Source of the DNA: DASXIF01 sp036498145
Lineage (GTDB): Bacteria > Actinomycetota > Actinomycetes > Mycobacteriales > Jatrophihabitantaceae
Direction of reading: 5' to 3'
Assembly: GCA_963708625.1 (NCBI GenBank)
Contig: CAVPSV010000004.1
Coordinates: 1,550,001 to 1,614,000 of the forward strand
Length of the DNA stretch: 64,000 nt
Of this stretch, positions 15,816-24,733 are shown one piece after another (position 1 is the stretch's first letter; the number at the start of each line of letters is the position of its first letter). Position numbers and translations under genes: made by a program. The notes beneath the pieces are model-generated. The model made no database searches. It worked only from the letters and a program-made list of their open reading frames with translations, and was not told the origin of the DNA.

Positions 15816-16958
15816 ATGGCAATTCGTTTCGGCTTCATAAGCACATTCCCGCCGACCCAGTGCGGGTTGGCGACATTCACCGCGGCATTGTTGCGCGCGC
15901 TCACGGTGGACGGTGAGGACGACGGTCGCGTGGCGAGGCTGGTCGAGGTCGTGCAATCGAGCCCGGCCGGCGAGGTTGTCGCCGACATCGTGCACGGCGA
16001 CGCGGCCACGGCCGCTGCCTCGGCGGACCTGCTCAACGACTGCGACGTGGTGATCGTCCAGCATGAGTTCGGGATCTATGGCGGTCGCGATGGCGGTGAC
16101 GTGGTAGCGCTGTTGAAGCAGCTGACAGTGCCGAGCATCGTCGTCCTGCACACTGTGCTGACCGCACCCACGGCGCATCAACGGCAGGTGCTGGAAGCGG
16201 TCGCTGCCGCGTCGACGGCGGTGGTCACGATGACCGTCACGGCACGGCAACGGCTGGCTGCCGGCTACCAGGTGGATATGACCAAGGTCAGCATCATCGC
16301 GCACGGCGCACCGGCACCGTCGATCTCACCCACAAGCTTGAGCCCGGTATTCCACAACGGCCAGGCGACGGTGCTGACGTGGGGATTGCTCGGCCCGGGC
16401 AAGGGAATCGAGTGGGGCATCGAGGCCATGGCGCAACTGCACGACATACGTCCGGCGCCGAAATATCACATCGCCGGCCAGACGCATCCGAAGGTGGCGC
16501 TGCGCGAGGGTGAGGCATACCGCGACAGCCTCGGCCTGCGGATCCGGAATCTCTCGCTCAATGCCGTCGTACAGCTGGACGGGCGGTATCGCGACGCGCC
16601 ATCGCTGGCCGAGCTGGTGTCCACGGCCGATGTAGTGCTGCTTCCCTACGACTCGACCGATCAGGTCACCTCGGGTGTGCTCATCGAAGCCGTGGCCGCG
16701 TGCAAGCCGGTGGTCGCCACCCAGTTCCCCCATGCTGTCGAACTGCTGTCGGGCGGTGCGGGCGTGGTCGTGCCGCATCGCGACCCCACTTCGATCGCCG
16801 ACGCGCTGCGCACGATCCTCACCGATCGCGCTGTCGCCGCGTCGATGTCCGCGGCAGCTGAAGCAGCGGCACCGCAGTTGCGCTGGTCGGCGGTCGCCCA
16901 GAAGTACCGGGAACTCGCGACGCGCCTGATCGCGGACGCTGTGGTCGTCGCCGCGTGA
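15816..16958 (+). CDS. Glycosyltransferase, GT4 (GT-B fold)
   Basis: 380 residues from an ATG with GGAAGG 9 nt upstream; an earlier GTG frame start lacks conserved sequence. FISTFPPTQCGLATFTAALL is the glycine-rich N-terminal loop, HEFGIYGG a donor-domain motif, and LLPYDSTDQVTSGVLIEAVAACKPVVAT carries the E-x7-E nucleotide-sugar site of GT4 enzymes. It starts a coupled cluster with the six-hairpin protein (GTGA overlap) and a GH130-like enzyme (ATGA overlap). This combination is known from bacteria handling mannose-containing oligosaccharides, so the donor may be GDP-mannose; that is inference. Confidence 0.85.
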   Translation: MAIRFGFISTFPPTQCGLATFTAALLRALTVDGEDDGRVARLVEVVQSSPAGEVVADIVHGDAATAAASADLLNDCDVVIVQHEFGIYGGRDGGDVVALLKQLTVPSIVVLHTVLTAPTAHQRQVLEAVAAASTAVVTMTVTARQRLAAGYQVDMTKVSIIAHGAPAPSISPTSLSPVFHNGQATVLTWGLLGPGKGIEWGIEAMAQLHDIRPAPKYHIAGQTHPKVALREGEAYRDSLGLRIRNLSLNAVVQLDGRYRDAPSLAELVSTADVVLLPYDSTDQVTSGVLIEAVAACKPVVATQFPHAVELLSGGAGVVVPHRDPTSIADALRTILTDRAVAASMSAAAEAAAPQLRWSAVAQKYRELATRLIADAVVVAA

Positions 16959-18001
16959 GTCGGACGGCGGAGGCCGCCGGCAGGATACGTGCGCTCCCCG
17001 TCTTCGACCATCTGGATGCGCTCACCGACACGCGCGGATTGTTCGAGCACGCGTTGTACGCAACACCGCGGCCCGAACATGGCTACTGCGTTGACGACGT
17101 GGCCCGCGGCTTGGTCGTGACCTGCCGCGAACCGAGCCCCGACGCGGTGGTCCGACGCCTGCGTGACTGCTATTTCGAGTTCGTGCTTGCGGCCATCACG
17201 ATGAACGGCAAATGTCACAACAGGATGGCCAGCGATGGTCGCTGGCAGGACGAGCCGGAACTCGGCGATTGGTGGGGACGAGCGGTATGGGCGCTTGGCG
17301 TCGCAGCCGGTCAACCTGAGACGGCAGGGATCCGCGCCCGTGCTGTCGCCGGATTCCGCGTGGCCGCGCAGCAACGATCGCCGTTCGCCAGGTCGATGGC
17401 ATTTGCCGCGCTGGGCGCTGCGGCGATGCTGCAGACGCGGCCGGGCGACAGCACGGCCTGGCAATTGCTGCATGACGCGGGCGTTGCGGTGGACCCGGGA
17501 GTGCTCGTGCCACGTCGCGACTGGCCGTGGCCCGAGTCACGGCTTCGCTACGCCAACGGAGCTGTTGCCGAAGCACTACTCGTCGCCGGCGATGCGCTGC
17601 CCGACCGCGCCATGCGCGCCCGTGGGTTGAAACTGCTCGGCTTCCTGCTTGGCGTCGAGACCCGCGACGGGCACCTGTCGGTGACGCCGGCCGGCGGGCG
17701 CGGCGCAACCAGCCGTGGCCCGGCCTTCGACCAGCAGCCGATTGAGGTCGCCGCGATCGCCGATGCCTGCGCCACGGCGTACCGCATCACCGAGGACCCC
17801 TGCTGGCTATCCGGCATCAACCTCGCCTGGCGCTGGTTCCTCGGTTACAACGACAGCAACATCCCCATGTTCGACGCGGTGACCGGCGGCGGCTACGACG
17901 GCTTGCACGCGACCGGGCGCAACCTCAATCAGGGCGCCGAGTCAACGCTGGCGATGCTGTCCACCGCGCAGCACGCGCGACACATCCGAGAGATGCGATG
18001 A
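16955..18001 (+). CDS. (alpha/alpha)6 six-hairpin protein of a GT4-GH130 cluster
   Basis: 348 residues, GTG overlapping the upstream GT4 stop. Sequence features are repeated helix pairs and aromatic/acidic motifs (GYCVDDVARGLVV, NGKCHNRMASDGRW, NQGAESTLAML) of the six-hairpin glycosidase-like fold found next to GT4 genes. D-D-x-A-R near the N-terminus and N-x-G-A-E near the C-terminus are candidate active-site positions. There is no signal peptide, so it acts in the cytoplasm. I cannot name the reaction. Confidence 0.65.
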   Translation: MSRTAEAAGRIRALPVFDHLDALTDTRGLFEHALYATPRPEHGYCVDDVARGLVVTCREPSPDAVVRRLRDCYFEFVLAAITMNGKCHNRMASDGRWQDEPELGDWWGRAVWALGVAAGQPETAGIRARAVAGFRVAAQQRSPFARSMAFAALGAAAMLQTRPGDSTAWQLLHDAGVAVDPGVLVPRRDWPWPESRLRYANGAVAEALLVAGDALPDRAMRARGLKLLGFLLGVETRDGHLSVTPAGGRGATSRGPAFDQQPIEVAAIADACATAYRITEDPCWLSGINLAWRWFLGYNDSNIPMFDAVTGGGYDGLHATGRNLNQGAESTLAMLSTAQHARHIREMR

Positions 18002-19470
18002 ACGGGGTGCTGGCGCTGCGCACCTCGGCGACATTGTGTTCAGATCCGTCGCGGGTGGTAGCCCGGCTGTTCCTGCCGGGCGAGGAGCCGCATCTCGCGC
18101 ACTCCCGCGCCGGCACCATCGCCGCACGGGTGCTCGCCCTTGACGAGCCCACGATCGAGCGAATCGCCGCCGGACTCGGTCGCGACTTCGCGAACCGCTA
18201 TCGCGACTATCCGCGACTGCTGGAGCGGCACGCGTCCGTGGTCGCCGCTCACGTCGATAACGGGGTGCCGCTGAGTCCGGCGCGCACCTTGGTGCTGGGT
18301 GCGAGCTTCACCGCGGAGTACGCGACCGAGGCCGCCGCACTGTGCAATCCGAGCGCGTTCCTGCATCCCGATCAGCGCAACCTCGAGCCCGGGCAGGTTC
18401 GGGTTGCGGTAAGCCTGCGCGCGATCGGCGAGGGCCACATTTCGTCGATCAGTTTCTGCGAAGCCGTGATCGGGCCAGGACCGCAGTGGTCATTCGCCCA
18501 GCGGGACGTACCGATCGTGGCCGGCGAGGTATCTCCGGGACGATGGCGCGCAGACCAGTTGCGTGCGGTGCTCGAGGACCAAGGCGGCGTCGACGAGTTG
18601 AGCAACGGCCTGTTGCGAACCCTGCCGACGCAGTTCGATGCCAGCGATGTCGAGCGGGCGGTGGCGCGGCTGTCGGCCGATCTGCTGACCCGTCCCGGCG
18701 CGCAGGACAGCGTCGATCTGATGCGCAGGTTGGTCGCGTCGGCATACGAGGTGGACTTCCCCGCCGACACCATGCTGGCGCAGCGGATCCTGCGGCCCTC
18801 GGTCGCGGAGGAGAGCGACGGGATGGAGGATGCGCGGTTCACCCGCTTCGTCGCAGCTGACGGCAGCGGTCGACTACCGAGCCACCTATACCGCCTACGA
18901 CGGGCACCAGATCGCGCCGCGGCTGTTGCTCAGTGCGGACCTGTTGACACTTCCGCACACACCGGCTGTCCGGACCCGCCGCGCGCAACAAGGGCATGGC
19001 GCTGTTCCCGCGGCTGGTCGGCGGCCGGCACCTGGCGCTGTGTCGAACCGACGGCGAGAGCATCAGCCTGGCCAGCTCGGCAGACGGCTACGGCTGGGCA
19101 CAACCACGGCTGATCCACGAGCCGAGCAGCCGTGGGAGCTGCTGCAGGTCGGCAACTGCGGTCCCGCCCATCGAAACCGATGCCGGCTGGCTGGTGCTGA
19201 CGCATGGCGTCGGCCCGATGCGCACCTACGCGATCGGCGCGATGCTGCTCGACCTGGACGACCCGGGCTGGTGATCGGCCGGTTGCCCAGCCGCTGCTGG
19301 AGCCGGACTCGCGACGAGCAGGACGGCTACGTGCCCAACGTCGTCTACTCCTGCGGCGGAGCTGGTGCACGACGGGCGGCTGTGGCTGCCGTACGGCATC
19401 GACGACTCCCGCATCGGCGTCGCCTGGGCGCGCTCGACCAGCTGTGCAGCGAGCTGTCTCGAACCGATGA
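17998..19470 (+). pseudogene. GH130-like mannoside phosphorylase/hydrolase, multiply frameshifted
   Basis: ATG overlaps the six-hairpin gene stop. The first 285 codons read cleanly; the frame then breaks near 18868, 18950, 19127, 19165, and several times between 19270 and 19365, while family sequence continues in other frames: YRATYTAYDGHQIAPRLL, ARNKGMALFPRLVGGRHL, WELLQVGNCG, PIETDAGWLVLTHGVGPMR, DEQDGYVPNVVYSCG and RLWLPYGIDDSRIGVAW. These are the GH130 propeller blocks (mannosyl phosphorolysis or beta-1,2-mannosidase). All conserved blocks are present in order, so the gene may be intact with a poorly sequenced 3' half. The end coordinate is approximate. Confidence 0.7.
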
Positions 19471-19479
19471 CCCGCCGCG

Positions 19480-20536
19480 CACCGCGGCGGTGATCGCGCC
19501 GCTCAGCGCCGAGAACCTCGTCGCTCAGCGCGAAAGCAGCTCGCTCGTAGAGCCGCAGGTAGTCCGTCACCATCCGATCGGCCGAGAACCGCGCGCGCGC
19601 ACGCGCCGCCACCAGGCGCGATCCAGCCGCAGCGCCTCGGCCACCGCGTCGACCGCCGAAGGCGACACCGTCGAGCGATGAAGCCGGTCACGCCCTCATC
19701 GATCGACCTCGGGCATCGACCCGCGCCGGTAGGCGACCACCGGCGTGCCGCACGCCATCGCCTCGACGACCGAAAGCCCGAACGGCTCGTCGAAGGCGAC
19801 CGGATGCAGCAGCACGGCGGCCCCGCCGAGAACGGTCGGCCCGTCGCTCCGGTCCCACCGAGCCGAGAAAGACGACCCGGTCACCGTCGATATGCGGCTG
19901 CACACTGCTCGGTGAAGTAGCGCTGGTCCTGCACGATGCCGCAGATGATCAGGCGGCGACCCAGCCAAGCGCGCGATCTCGATCGCTTCGGCCGTGCCCT
20001 TGTCCGGATGTATCCGCCCGAAAACGACCAGATCCTCACCCGGCGTCTGCTGGAACGGCAACGCCGCGACGTCGACGCCGTGATGGATCGTCGCCACGTA
20101 GTCGAGCTCGGGCGCCCGATCCGAATCGGAGATCGCCACGTAATCCGAACGCGACCGCAGGTATGCGGGCAGGATGCCGGGTCCGGAGAAGCCGTGGATA
20201 GTCGTCACCATCGGCGCACCTACCTGCCGGTCGAATGCGAGCGGTAGCCAGTCCATCTGGTTGTGCAGCAGATCGAACTCCGGCTGAGCGCGCGAGCGTG
20301 TGGGATACGTGCAACGCCTCCCAGATCCGCCCGTCCATATCCGGCGTTTCGGCATACCCGGTCGGGCAGACGCCGTCAAGGTCAGCCGCGGTGATCGAAT
20401 CGAGTGTTGCGAACAGGGTGACGTCGACGCCGCGTGCGACGAGACCTTCGGTGAGCAGGCTCGTGACCAGTTCCCACGGCCCGTAGTGCCGCGGCGGGGT
20501 GCGCCACGCGACCGGCGCCAGCATCGCGACCTTCAT
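19480..20536 (-). pseudogene. Glycosyltransferase, GT4, multiply frameshifted
   Basis: Starts MKVAMLAPVAWRTPPRHYGP, then WELVTSLLTEGLVARGVDVTL, a typical GT4 N-terminus, from an ATG overlapping the upstream gene stop (ATGA). The frame breaks near 20288; similarity continues with FDLLHNQMDWLPLAF, HGFSGPGILPAYL, IHHGVDVAALPFQ and VVFGRIHPDKGTAEAIEIA, breaks again near 19970 and 19860, and ends with HPVAFDEPFGLSVVEAMACGTPVVAYRRGSMPEV (E-x7-E site) and DYLRLYERA. Convergent with the GH130 gene. The stop codon cannot be fixed; the left coordinate is approximate. Confidence 0.65.
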
Positions 20537-21009
20537 GAGGCACCGACCGTACGCGCCAGTGCGTAGTATTGGCGGTACTGAGGCTCTGTCGCACGCCGGT
20601 TGTCACGCTGGCCTCGCCCTCGGCGAACCAACAGCCCGACCCCGATCGGGGTCATCACGAGGCGAGCCATGACAATCCCAGTAATTCTCGCGACCACCTC
20701 ACCGTCGAAATTGCCCGCAACGGTCGAAGCGAACCGGACCGTGAAATGACGGCCAGCGTTGCGCGAACTGACATCGAGACAGTGCCGGCCCGAGTCGGCG
20801 CCGAGGACCGCCCGCGTTGTGCCGTGTGCCAACACGACGCCGAGGATCACGATCCGATCAGCCGGCGTTACTGCCAAGCCACGCAAGCACAGGCTCTGCC
20901 CCGAGGGTGCATCTGCCGGTACGCCTCCTGACCACCCGCGCGGGTAACCGGTGGGACCGCTGACGGTGGCCCCGCTCCGCAGACTTCGCAGTACGCTCGG
21001 CTCGCTCAT
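20533..21009 (-). CDS. Protein of unknown function, coupled to DUF998 and GT4 genes
   Basis: 158 residues; the ATG at 21009 overlaps the DUF998 stop and its own stop overlaps the GT4 start, both as ATGA, which supports a real gene. The protein has a polar N-terminus, a possible beta-rich middle (ADRIVILGVVLAHGTTRAVL, FTVRFASTVAGNFDGEVVARI) and a basic C-terminus after ARLVMTPIGVGLLVRRGRG. I do not recognise a domain. A frame disruption cannot be excluded, as neighbours are damaged. Confidence 0.5.
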   Translation of the reverse strand: MSEPSVLRSLRSGATVSGPTGYPRGWSGGVPADAPSGQSLCLRGLAVTPADRIVILGVVLAHGTTRAVLGADSGRHCLDVSSRNAGRHFTVRFASTVAGNFDGEVVARITGIVMARLVMTPIGVGLLVRRGRGQRDNRRATEPQYRQYYALARTVGAS

Positions 21010-21665
21010 ACGAGGGCGAGAACACCAGCCCCGATGCGCGCCTCGCGCGCGGCGTGCCGGCGGATCGCGACGATCACGACGAGTGGCCACGAGTTCTCGA
21101 TGGCGGTGTCGACGCGCTCGGCGATCCCCAACGCGCCACCGCCGTGCCCAGCTGCATACAGCCAGGCAAGCAGACAAACAAAGACGACCGTGGCCTGCAC
21201 CGAGCCACGGACCGTCAGGATGTGCGGACGCGACGGGCCGCGCGATCCGATCATTGCCGGCCACACCGCAAGCAGGCTCAGGCTCAGCGTCGCAAAAACC
21301 AGGTGAGTGACGGCGGATCCGTGCGGCGGCTGCGGAAAGATCGCCACGCCGAGACCTGTCAGCCCGCCGATGGCGAGCAGAATGCGGGCCCGCTGCCGCG
21401 CCCCCGACAGTCCGAGCGCGGTGAGGATCTGACTCGTGCCCAGCACGTACAGACCAACCGTCATGATCCAGCGATCAGAGGCGGAATGCCCGGCCAGCAC
21501 GCTGATCGTCTGCTGCACCGGATCGTAGTGGCCGTGCTGCAGGAAACCCGCGACCAGCCAGCCGGCGATGAGTGAGACGGGCGCGAGGATTGCGGACAGC
21601 AGGGCCCAGCCGGGGATATGGAATTCACCGGGTGGATGCTCCGATTGGTGGCCGAATGGGCCCAT
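21006..21665 (-). CDS. DUF998-family membrane protein
   Basis: 219 residues with about six transmembrane segments. GWLVAGFLQHGHYDPVQQTISVLAG, then WIMTVGLYVLG and FPQPPHGSAVTHLVFA match the DUF998 pattern (Y-D-P-x-x-x-x-I-S, G-x-H). It heads a coupled three-gene run with the unknown protein and GT4, so a role in cell-envelope glycan or lipid handling is plausible but not shown. Confidence 0.75.
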   Translation of the reverse strand: MGPFGHQSEHPPGEFHIPGWALLSAILAPVSLIAGWLVAGFLQHGHYDPVQQTISVLAGHSASDRWIMTVGLYVLGTSQILTALGLSGARQRARILLAIGGLTGLGVAIFPQPPHGSAVTHLVFATLSLSLLAVWPAMIGSRGPSRPHILTVRGSVQATVVFVCLLAWLYAAGHGGGALGIAERVDTAIENSWPLVVIVAIRRHAAREARIGAGVLALV

Positions 21666-21805
21666 GGTGGTCCTGATCGCGGATCACCGGTGCTCAGCGT
21701 GAGCGATTGCTCGTTGCGATCGGGCGTACGGTCGCCTCTGAACTGGCTGGACTTCTCAGCGAGACGAGCATACGTCCATCTCGCCCGATCGCGGGAGTTA
21801 CCTAG

Positions 21806-21834
21806 GTTCCACTTGGTTTCCGCGCGGTTATAGT
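21806..21834 (+). promoter_or_regulatory. Candidate SigB/SigF-type or TATAGT promoter
   Basis: GGTTCC, 15 nt, GGTTAT resembles the GTTT-N14-17-GGGTAT pattern of actinobacterial stress sigma factors; a TATAGT -10 overlaps it. It lies 37 bp before the GAF-ANTAR start. Confidence 0.35.
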
Positions 21835-21870
21835 CGGCTGCAGGGACTCCTACGCGAGGAGAGTGACCCG

Positions 21871-22668
21871 ATGACGTTCTCGCCGGACCCCGATGCGTCG
21901 AGCGGGATGCTGAGCCCGGAGCAGGCCGACGCGGATGAAGCGGACCTCCAGGCCAGCCTGGCCGACCTCGCCGGTTTGGTCGCGGGGACGCTCAGCGTCG
22001 AGCAATTGCTCGCCCAAGTAGCGACGTTCGCTGCCCGCGCCATCCCCGGTGCCGAAGGTGCCGGCGTCACCTTGCTGCGGTTGGAAGGGACGACCACGAC
22101 CGTGGAGGTGCTGGCGGCGAGCCATCCATTCGTGAGCGAGATCGACCAGATCCAGTACGTGACGGTGAACGAGGGCCCGTGTATCACTGCGGCACTTGAG
22201 CGTCGTACCGTGCGATCCGGCTCGCTCGGCGGGGAGAAGATGTGGCCACGATTCGGGCCGCGCGTCGGCCGCCTCGGTGTGCACAGTGCGTTGTCGCTAC
22301 CGCTGCTGCTGCCCGACCAGGTGGTTGGCGCCATCAATGTCTACGCCCACGACAAGGATGTCTTCGACGCACGCGCCGCCGAGTTGGGCGAGCTGTTCGC
22401 CCGGCCTGCGGCCGTGGCCGTGCACAACGCTCAGGTGTTGACGCAAGCGCTCACGCTGACCGCTCAATTGCAGGCTGCGCTCTCGACGCGGCCCGTCATC
22501 GACCAGGCGATCGGGCTGGTGCGTGGTCGCACCGGTGCGAGCGCGGAAGAAGCGTTCGAGCGCCTGCGTTCGATCAGCCAGGCTGAGCACACGAAGCTGT
22601 CGGTGGTTGCCGAGCGCATCGTCGACGAGGCGGTTCGCCGTGCGCGCGCCCGGCACAGCGAGACCTGA
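21871..22668 (+). CDS. GAF-ANTAR regulatory protein
   Basis: 265 residues, ATG with GAGGAG upstream. An N-terminal GAF domain (about 25-195, including YVTVNEGPCITAALERRTV, then HSALSLPLLLPDQVVGAINVY) is followed by an ANTAR domain (about 200-260: RPVIDQAIGLVRGRTGASAEEAFERLRSISQ). ANTAR domains bind paired RNA hairpins and prevent transcription termination. The target RNA is not evident nearby. Confidence 0.88.
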   Translation: MTFSPDPDASSGMLSPEQADADEADLQASLADLAGLVAGTLSVEQLLAQVATFAARAIPGAEGAGVTLLRLEGTTTTVEVLAASHPFVSEIDQIQYVTVNEGPCITAALERRTVRSGSLGGEKMWPRFGPRVGRLGVHSALSLPLLLPDQVVGAINVYAHDKDVFDARAAELGELFARPAAVAVHNAQVLTQALTLTAQLQAALSTRPVIDQAIGLVRGRTGASAEEAFERLRSISQAEHTKLSVVAERIVDEAVRRARARHSET

Positions 22669-22860
22669 TCCTCGCCAATCAGCTCGGGCGGTCGCATGCG
22701 CTGGTTCGAACCAACGAGCCGCAGTAGGTTGGTCAGGGGAAAGCGTCTCGAGGCGAGTCCTGATTCCCGCCTCGGCTTCTCCACCGCGCATCGCGACCTG
22801 CAGGTGCCCGGCCCGTGTCGGCCTGATCTGCGCTCGGGAGCGCCGGCGGAGCACACGCTC

Positions 22861-23466
22861 GTGGAGATCAGCGCAGCGCTTGCTGCGGATCTGGCACTTC
22901 TCTCCGACGCGCTCGACCTACCCGGCGATGCCATCACCGAGGCGGTCCGGCAACTTGCCGCCGACGCCGGGCTTGCCGTGCGGTCCTACCTCGGTCTTTC
23001 CGTCTTCACCGCAGGCGGGCAACCGTCGTTCTCCTTCGTGCTCATGGCCGACGGCGCGGAACAGGCCGATGTGCGGGCGTCGCTGATGATCCCGTTGAGC
23101 CGGCTGCCGGGACCGGATGGCTCGGCCGTCGACGTGTCGGTCGTGCTGTTTGCGGCAAAGCAGGGCGCGTTCGTGGACATGGCGGCCGATATGGCATGGA
23201 TCCTCGGCTGCGAACTCGATGACATTGCCGTCGATCGGCACCTCGTCGCCGACGCGATGGCCAACGCGGGGTTGTCCCTGGGCGAACGATCGATGATCAA
23301 TCAGGCGTTGGGGGTGCTGCTCAGCCGCGGCATGACGCCGGCACAGGCGGGCGTCGAGCTGGACGCACACGCTGCCGGAGCCGGTATGAGCAGGCATGCG
23401 GCTGCGGTCCACCTCCTCGACGGTGTCACCGGTCCCGCTGCGCCGACTGAGCGGCCGCATAGCTGA
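22861..23466 (+). CDS. ANTAR-like regulator
   Basis: 201 residues from a GTG with CGGAG 9 nt upstream. The frame is open back to 22696, but that extension has no protein-like composition. The C-terminus (SMINQALGVLLSRGMTPAQAGVELDAHA, then HAAAVHLL) matches the ANTAR fold; the N-terminal 130 residues look like a degenerate GAF-type sensor (LGLSVFTAGGQPSFSFVL). It follows the GAF-ANTAR gene by 192 bp and is probably an ancient duplicate of it. Confidence 0.7.
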   Translation: MEISAALAADLALLSDALDLPGDAITEAVRQLAADAGLAVRSYLGLSVFTAGGQPSFSFVLMADGAEQADVRASLMIPLSRLPGPDGSAVDVSVVLFAAKQGAFVDMAADMAWILGCELDDIAVDRHLVADAMANAGLSLGERSMINQALGVLLSRGMTPAQAGVELDAHAAGAGMSRHAAAVHLLDGVTGPAAPTERPHS

Positions 23467-23607
23467 GGATCGCGGGAACCGGTCGACCCGCGTAGCGTGG
23501 ACCGTGCTGAGACACCAGCCAATCCGGGTCAGAGCTGCTCCACGACCAGCTCTGTGAGCGTTGGCTCAAGGCCGGCACAATCGCCAGCCCTGCCCGTCAG
23601 GATCCAG

Positions 23608-24705
23608 ATGAGCCTGCTCAGCACCGACGCCCCGCCCACCACAGCCTCAGCACCGCCACTCGGCGATCAGCGCGCGCCCGGCCGCGGCAGCGACTTCTCC
23701 CGCCTGTGCCGAATGGTGCGCGACGCCGGTCTGTTGCGGCGCCGACGGTTGGCCTACAGCGTTCAGATCGCGGCGACGCTCGCGTTCTACGCATTCACCT
23801 GCTTTGCCATCGCCTGGTTGGGGAACTCGTGGCTCCAGTTGGTCGCTGCGGTCATGCTCGGTGTCGCGTTCACCCAGGTCGCGTTCATGGGGCACGACGG
23901 TGGGCATCAGCAGGTGTTCGCGCACCGGCGCGCGAACGACCTGCTCGGCGTGCTGACCGGCAACCTGCTGATCGGGCTGAGCTACGGCTGGTGGGTGGAC
24001 AAGCACAACCGGCATCACGCGAATCCGAACAAGGAGGGCAGCGACCCGGACATCGGCGACGGTGTGCTGGTCTTCACGACCGGTCAGGTCGCGTCCCGGA
24101 CCGGCGGCTTCGGCCGTGCCATCACCCGGCGGCAGGCGTGGCTGTTCTTCCCGCTGCTCACGCTGGAAGGATTGAACCTGCACGTCGCCAGCGTGCAGTC
24201 GCTGCTGCCGGGCCGCGCGCGCAGCCCACGCGGTGGACACCCCACCGCGGAGTCCCTGCTGCTGGCTGTGCACGCAATCGGCTACCTGGGTGGCCTGCTG
24301 CTGGTCATGTCGCCGGCCAAGGCGATCGCGTTCATCGCCATCCACCAAGCCGTGTTCGGCCTATACATGGGCTGCTCGTTCGCGCCGAACCACAAGGGCA
24401 TGCCGACGATCCCGGCCGAGGCGGAGCTGGACTACCTGCGCCGCCAGGTGCTGACCTCGCGCAACGTTCGCGGCGGCCCCATCACCGACGCGGTGCTCGG
24501 TGGCCTGAATTACCAGATCGAGCACCACCTGTTCCCGAACATGCCGCGCTATTCCTTGCGGCGGGCGCAACGTCTCGTTCGCGCGTATTGCGCCGAGCTC
24601 AACATCTCCTACGCGGAGACGTCGCTGATCGGCTCGTACGTCACCGTGTTGCGCTACTTGGACGACCTCGGCGCCCCGCTTCGCGCAGCACCGTCCACCG
24701 CCTAG
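23608..24705 (+). CDS. Fatty acid desaturase (membrane, front-end/acyl-lipid type)
   Basis: Di-iron integral-membrane desaturase, 365 residues. Histidine boxes HDGGHQ, HNRHH and QIEHHLF appear in order, separated by hydrophobic helix pairs; the Q-x-x-H-H third box is typical of linoleoyl-CoA/front-end type enzymes such as mycobacterial DesA3. I chose ATG 23608 with AGGA just upstream. It introduces a double bond into acyl chains using O2 and an external electron donor; no partner reductase is in the window. Confidence 0.88.
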   Translation: MSLLSTDAPPTTASAPPLGDQRAPGRGSDFSRLCRMVRDAGLLRRRRLAYSVQIAATLAFYAFTCFAIAWLGNSWLQLVAAVMLGVAFTQVAFMGHDGGHQQVFAHRRANDLLGVLTGNLLIGLSYGWWVDKHNRHHANPNKEGSDPDIGDGVLVFTTGQVASRTGGFGRAITRRQAWLFFPLLTLEGLNLHVASVQSLLPGRARSPRGGHPTAESLLLAVHAIGYLGGLLLVMSPAKAIAFIAIHQAVFGLYMGCSFAPNHKGMPTIPAEAELDYLRRQVLTSRNVRGGPITDAVLGGLNYQIEHHLFPNMPRYSLRRAQRLVRAYCAELNISYAETSLIGSYVTVLRYLDDLGAPLRAAPSTA

Positions 24706-24733
24706 CGCAGGTATCCCGGTAGCCGCAGCGGAG

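Noticed and set aside
22696..22860. N-terminal extension of the second ANTAR protein
   Set aside because: Composition is not protein-like and a better-supported GTG start lies at 22861.
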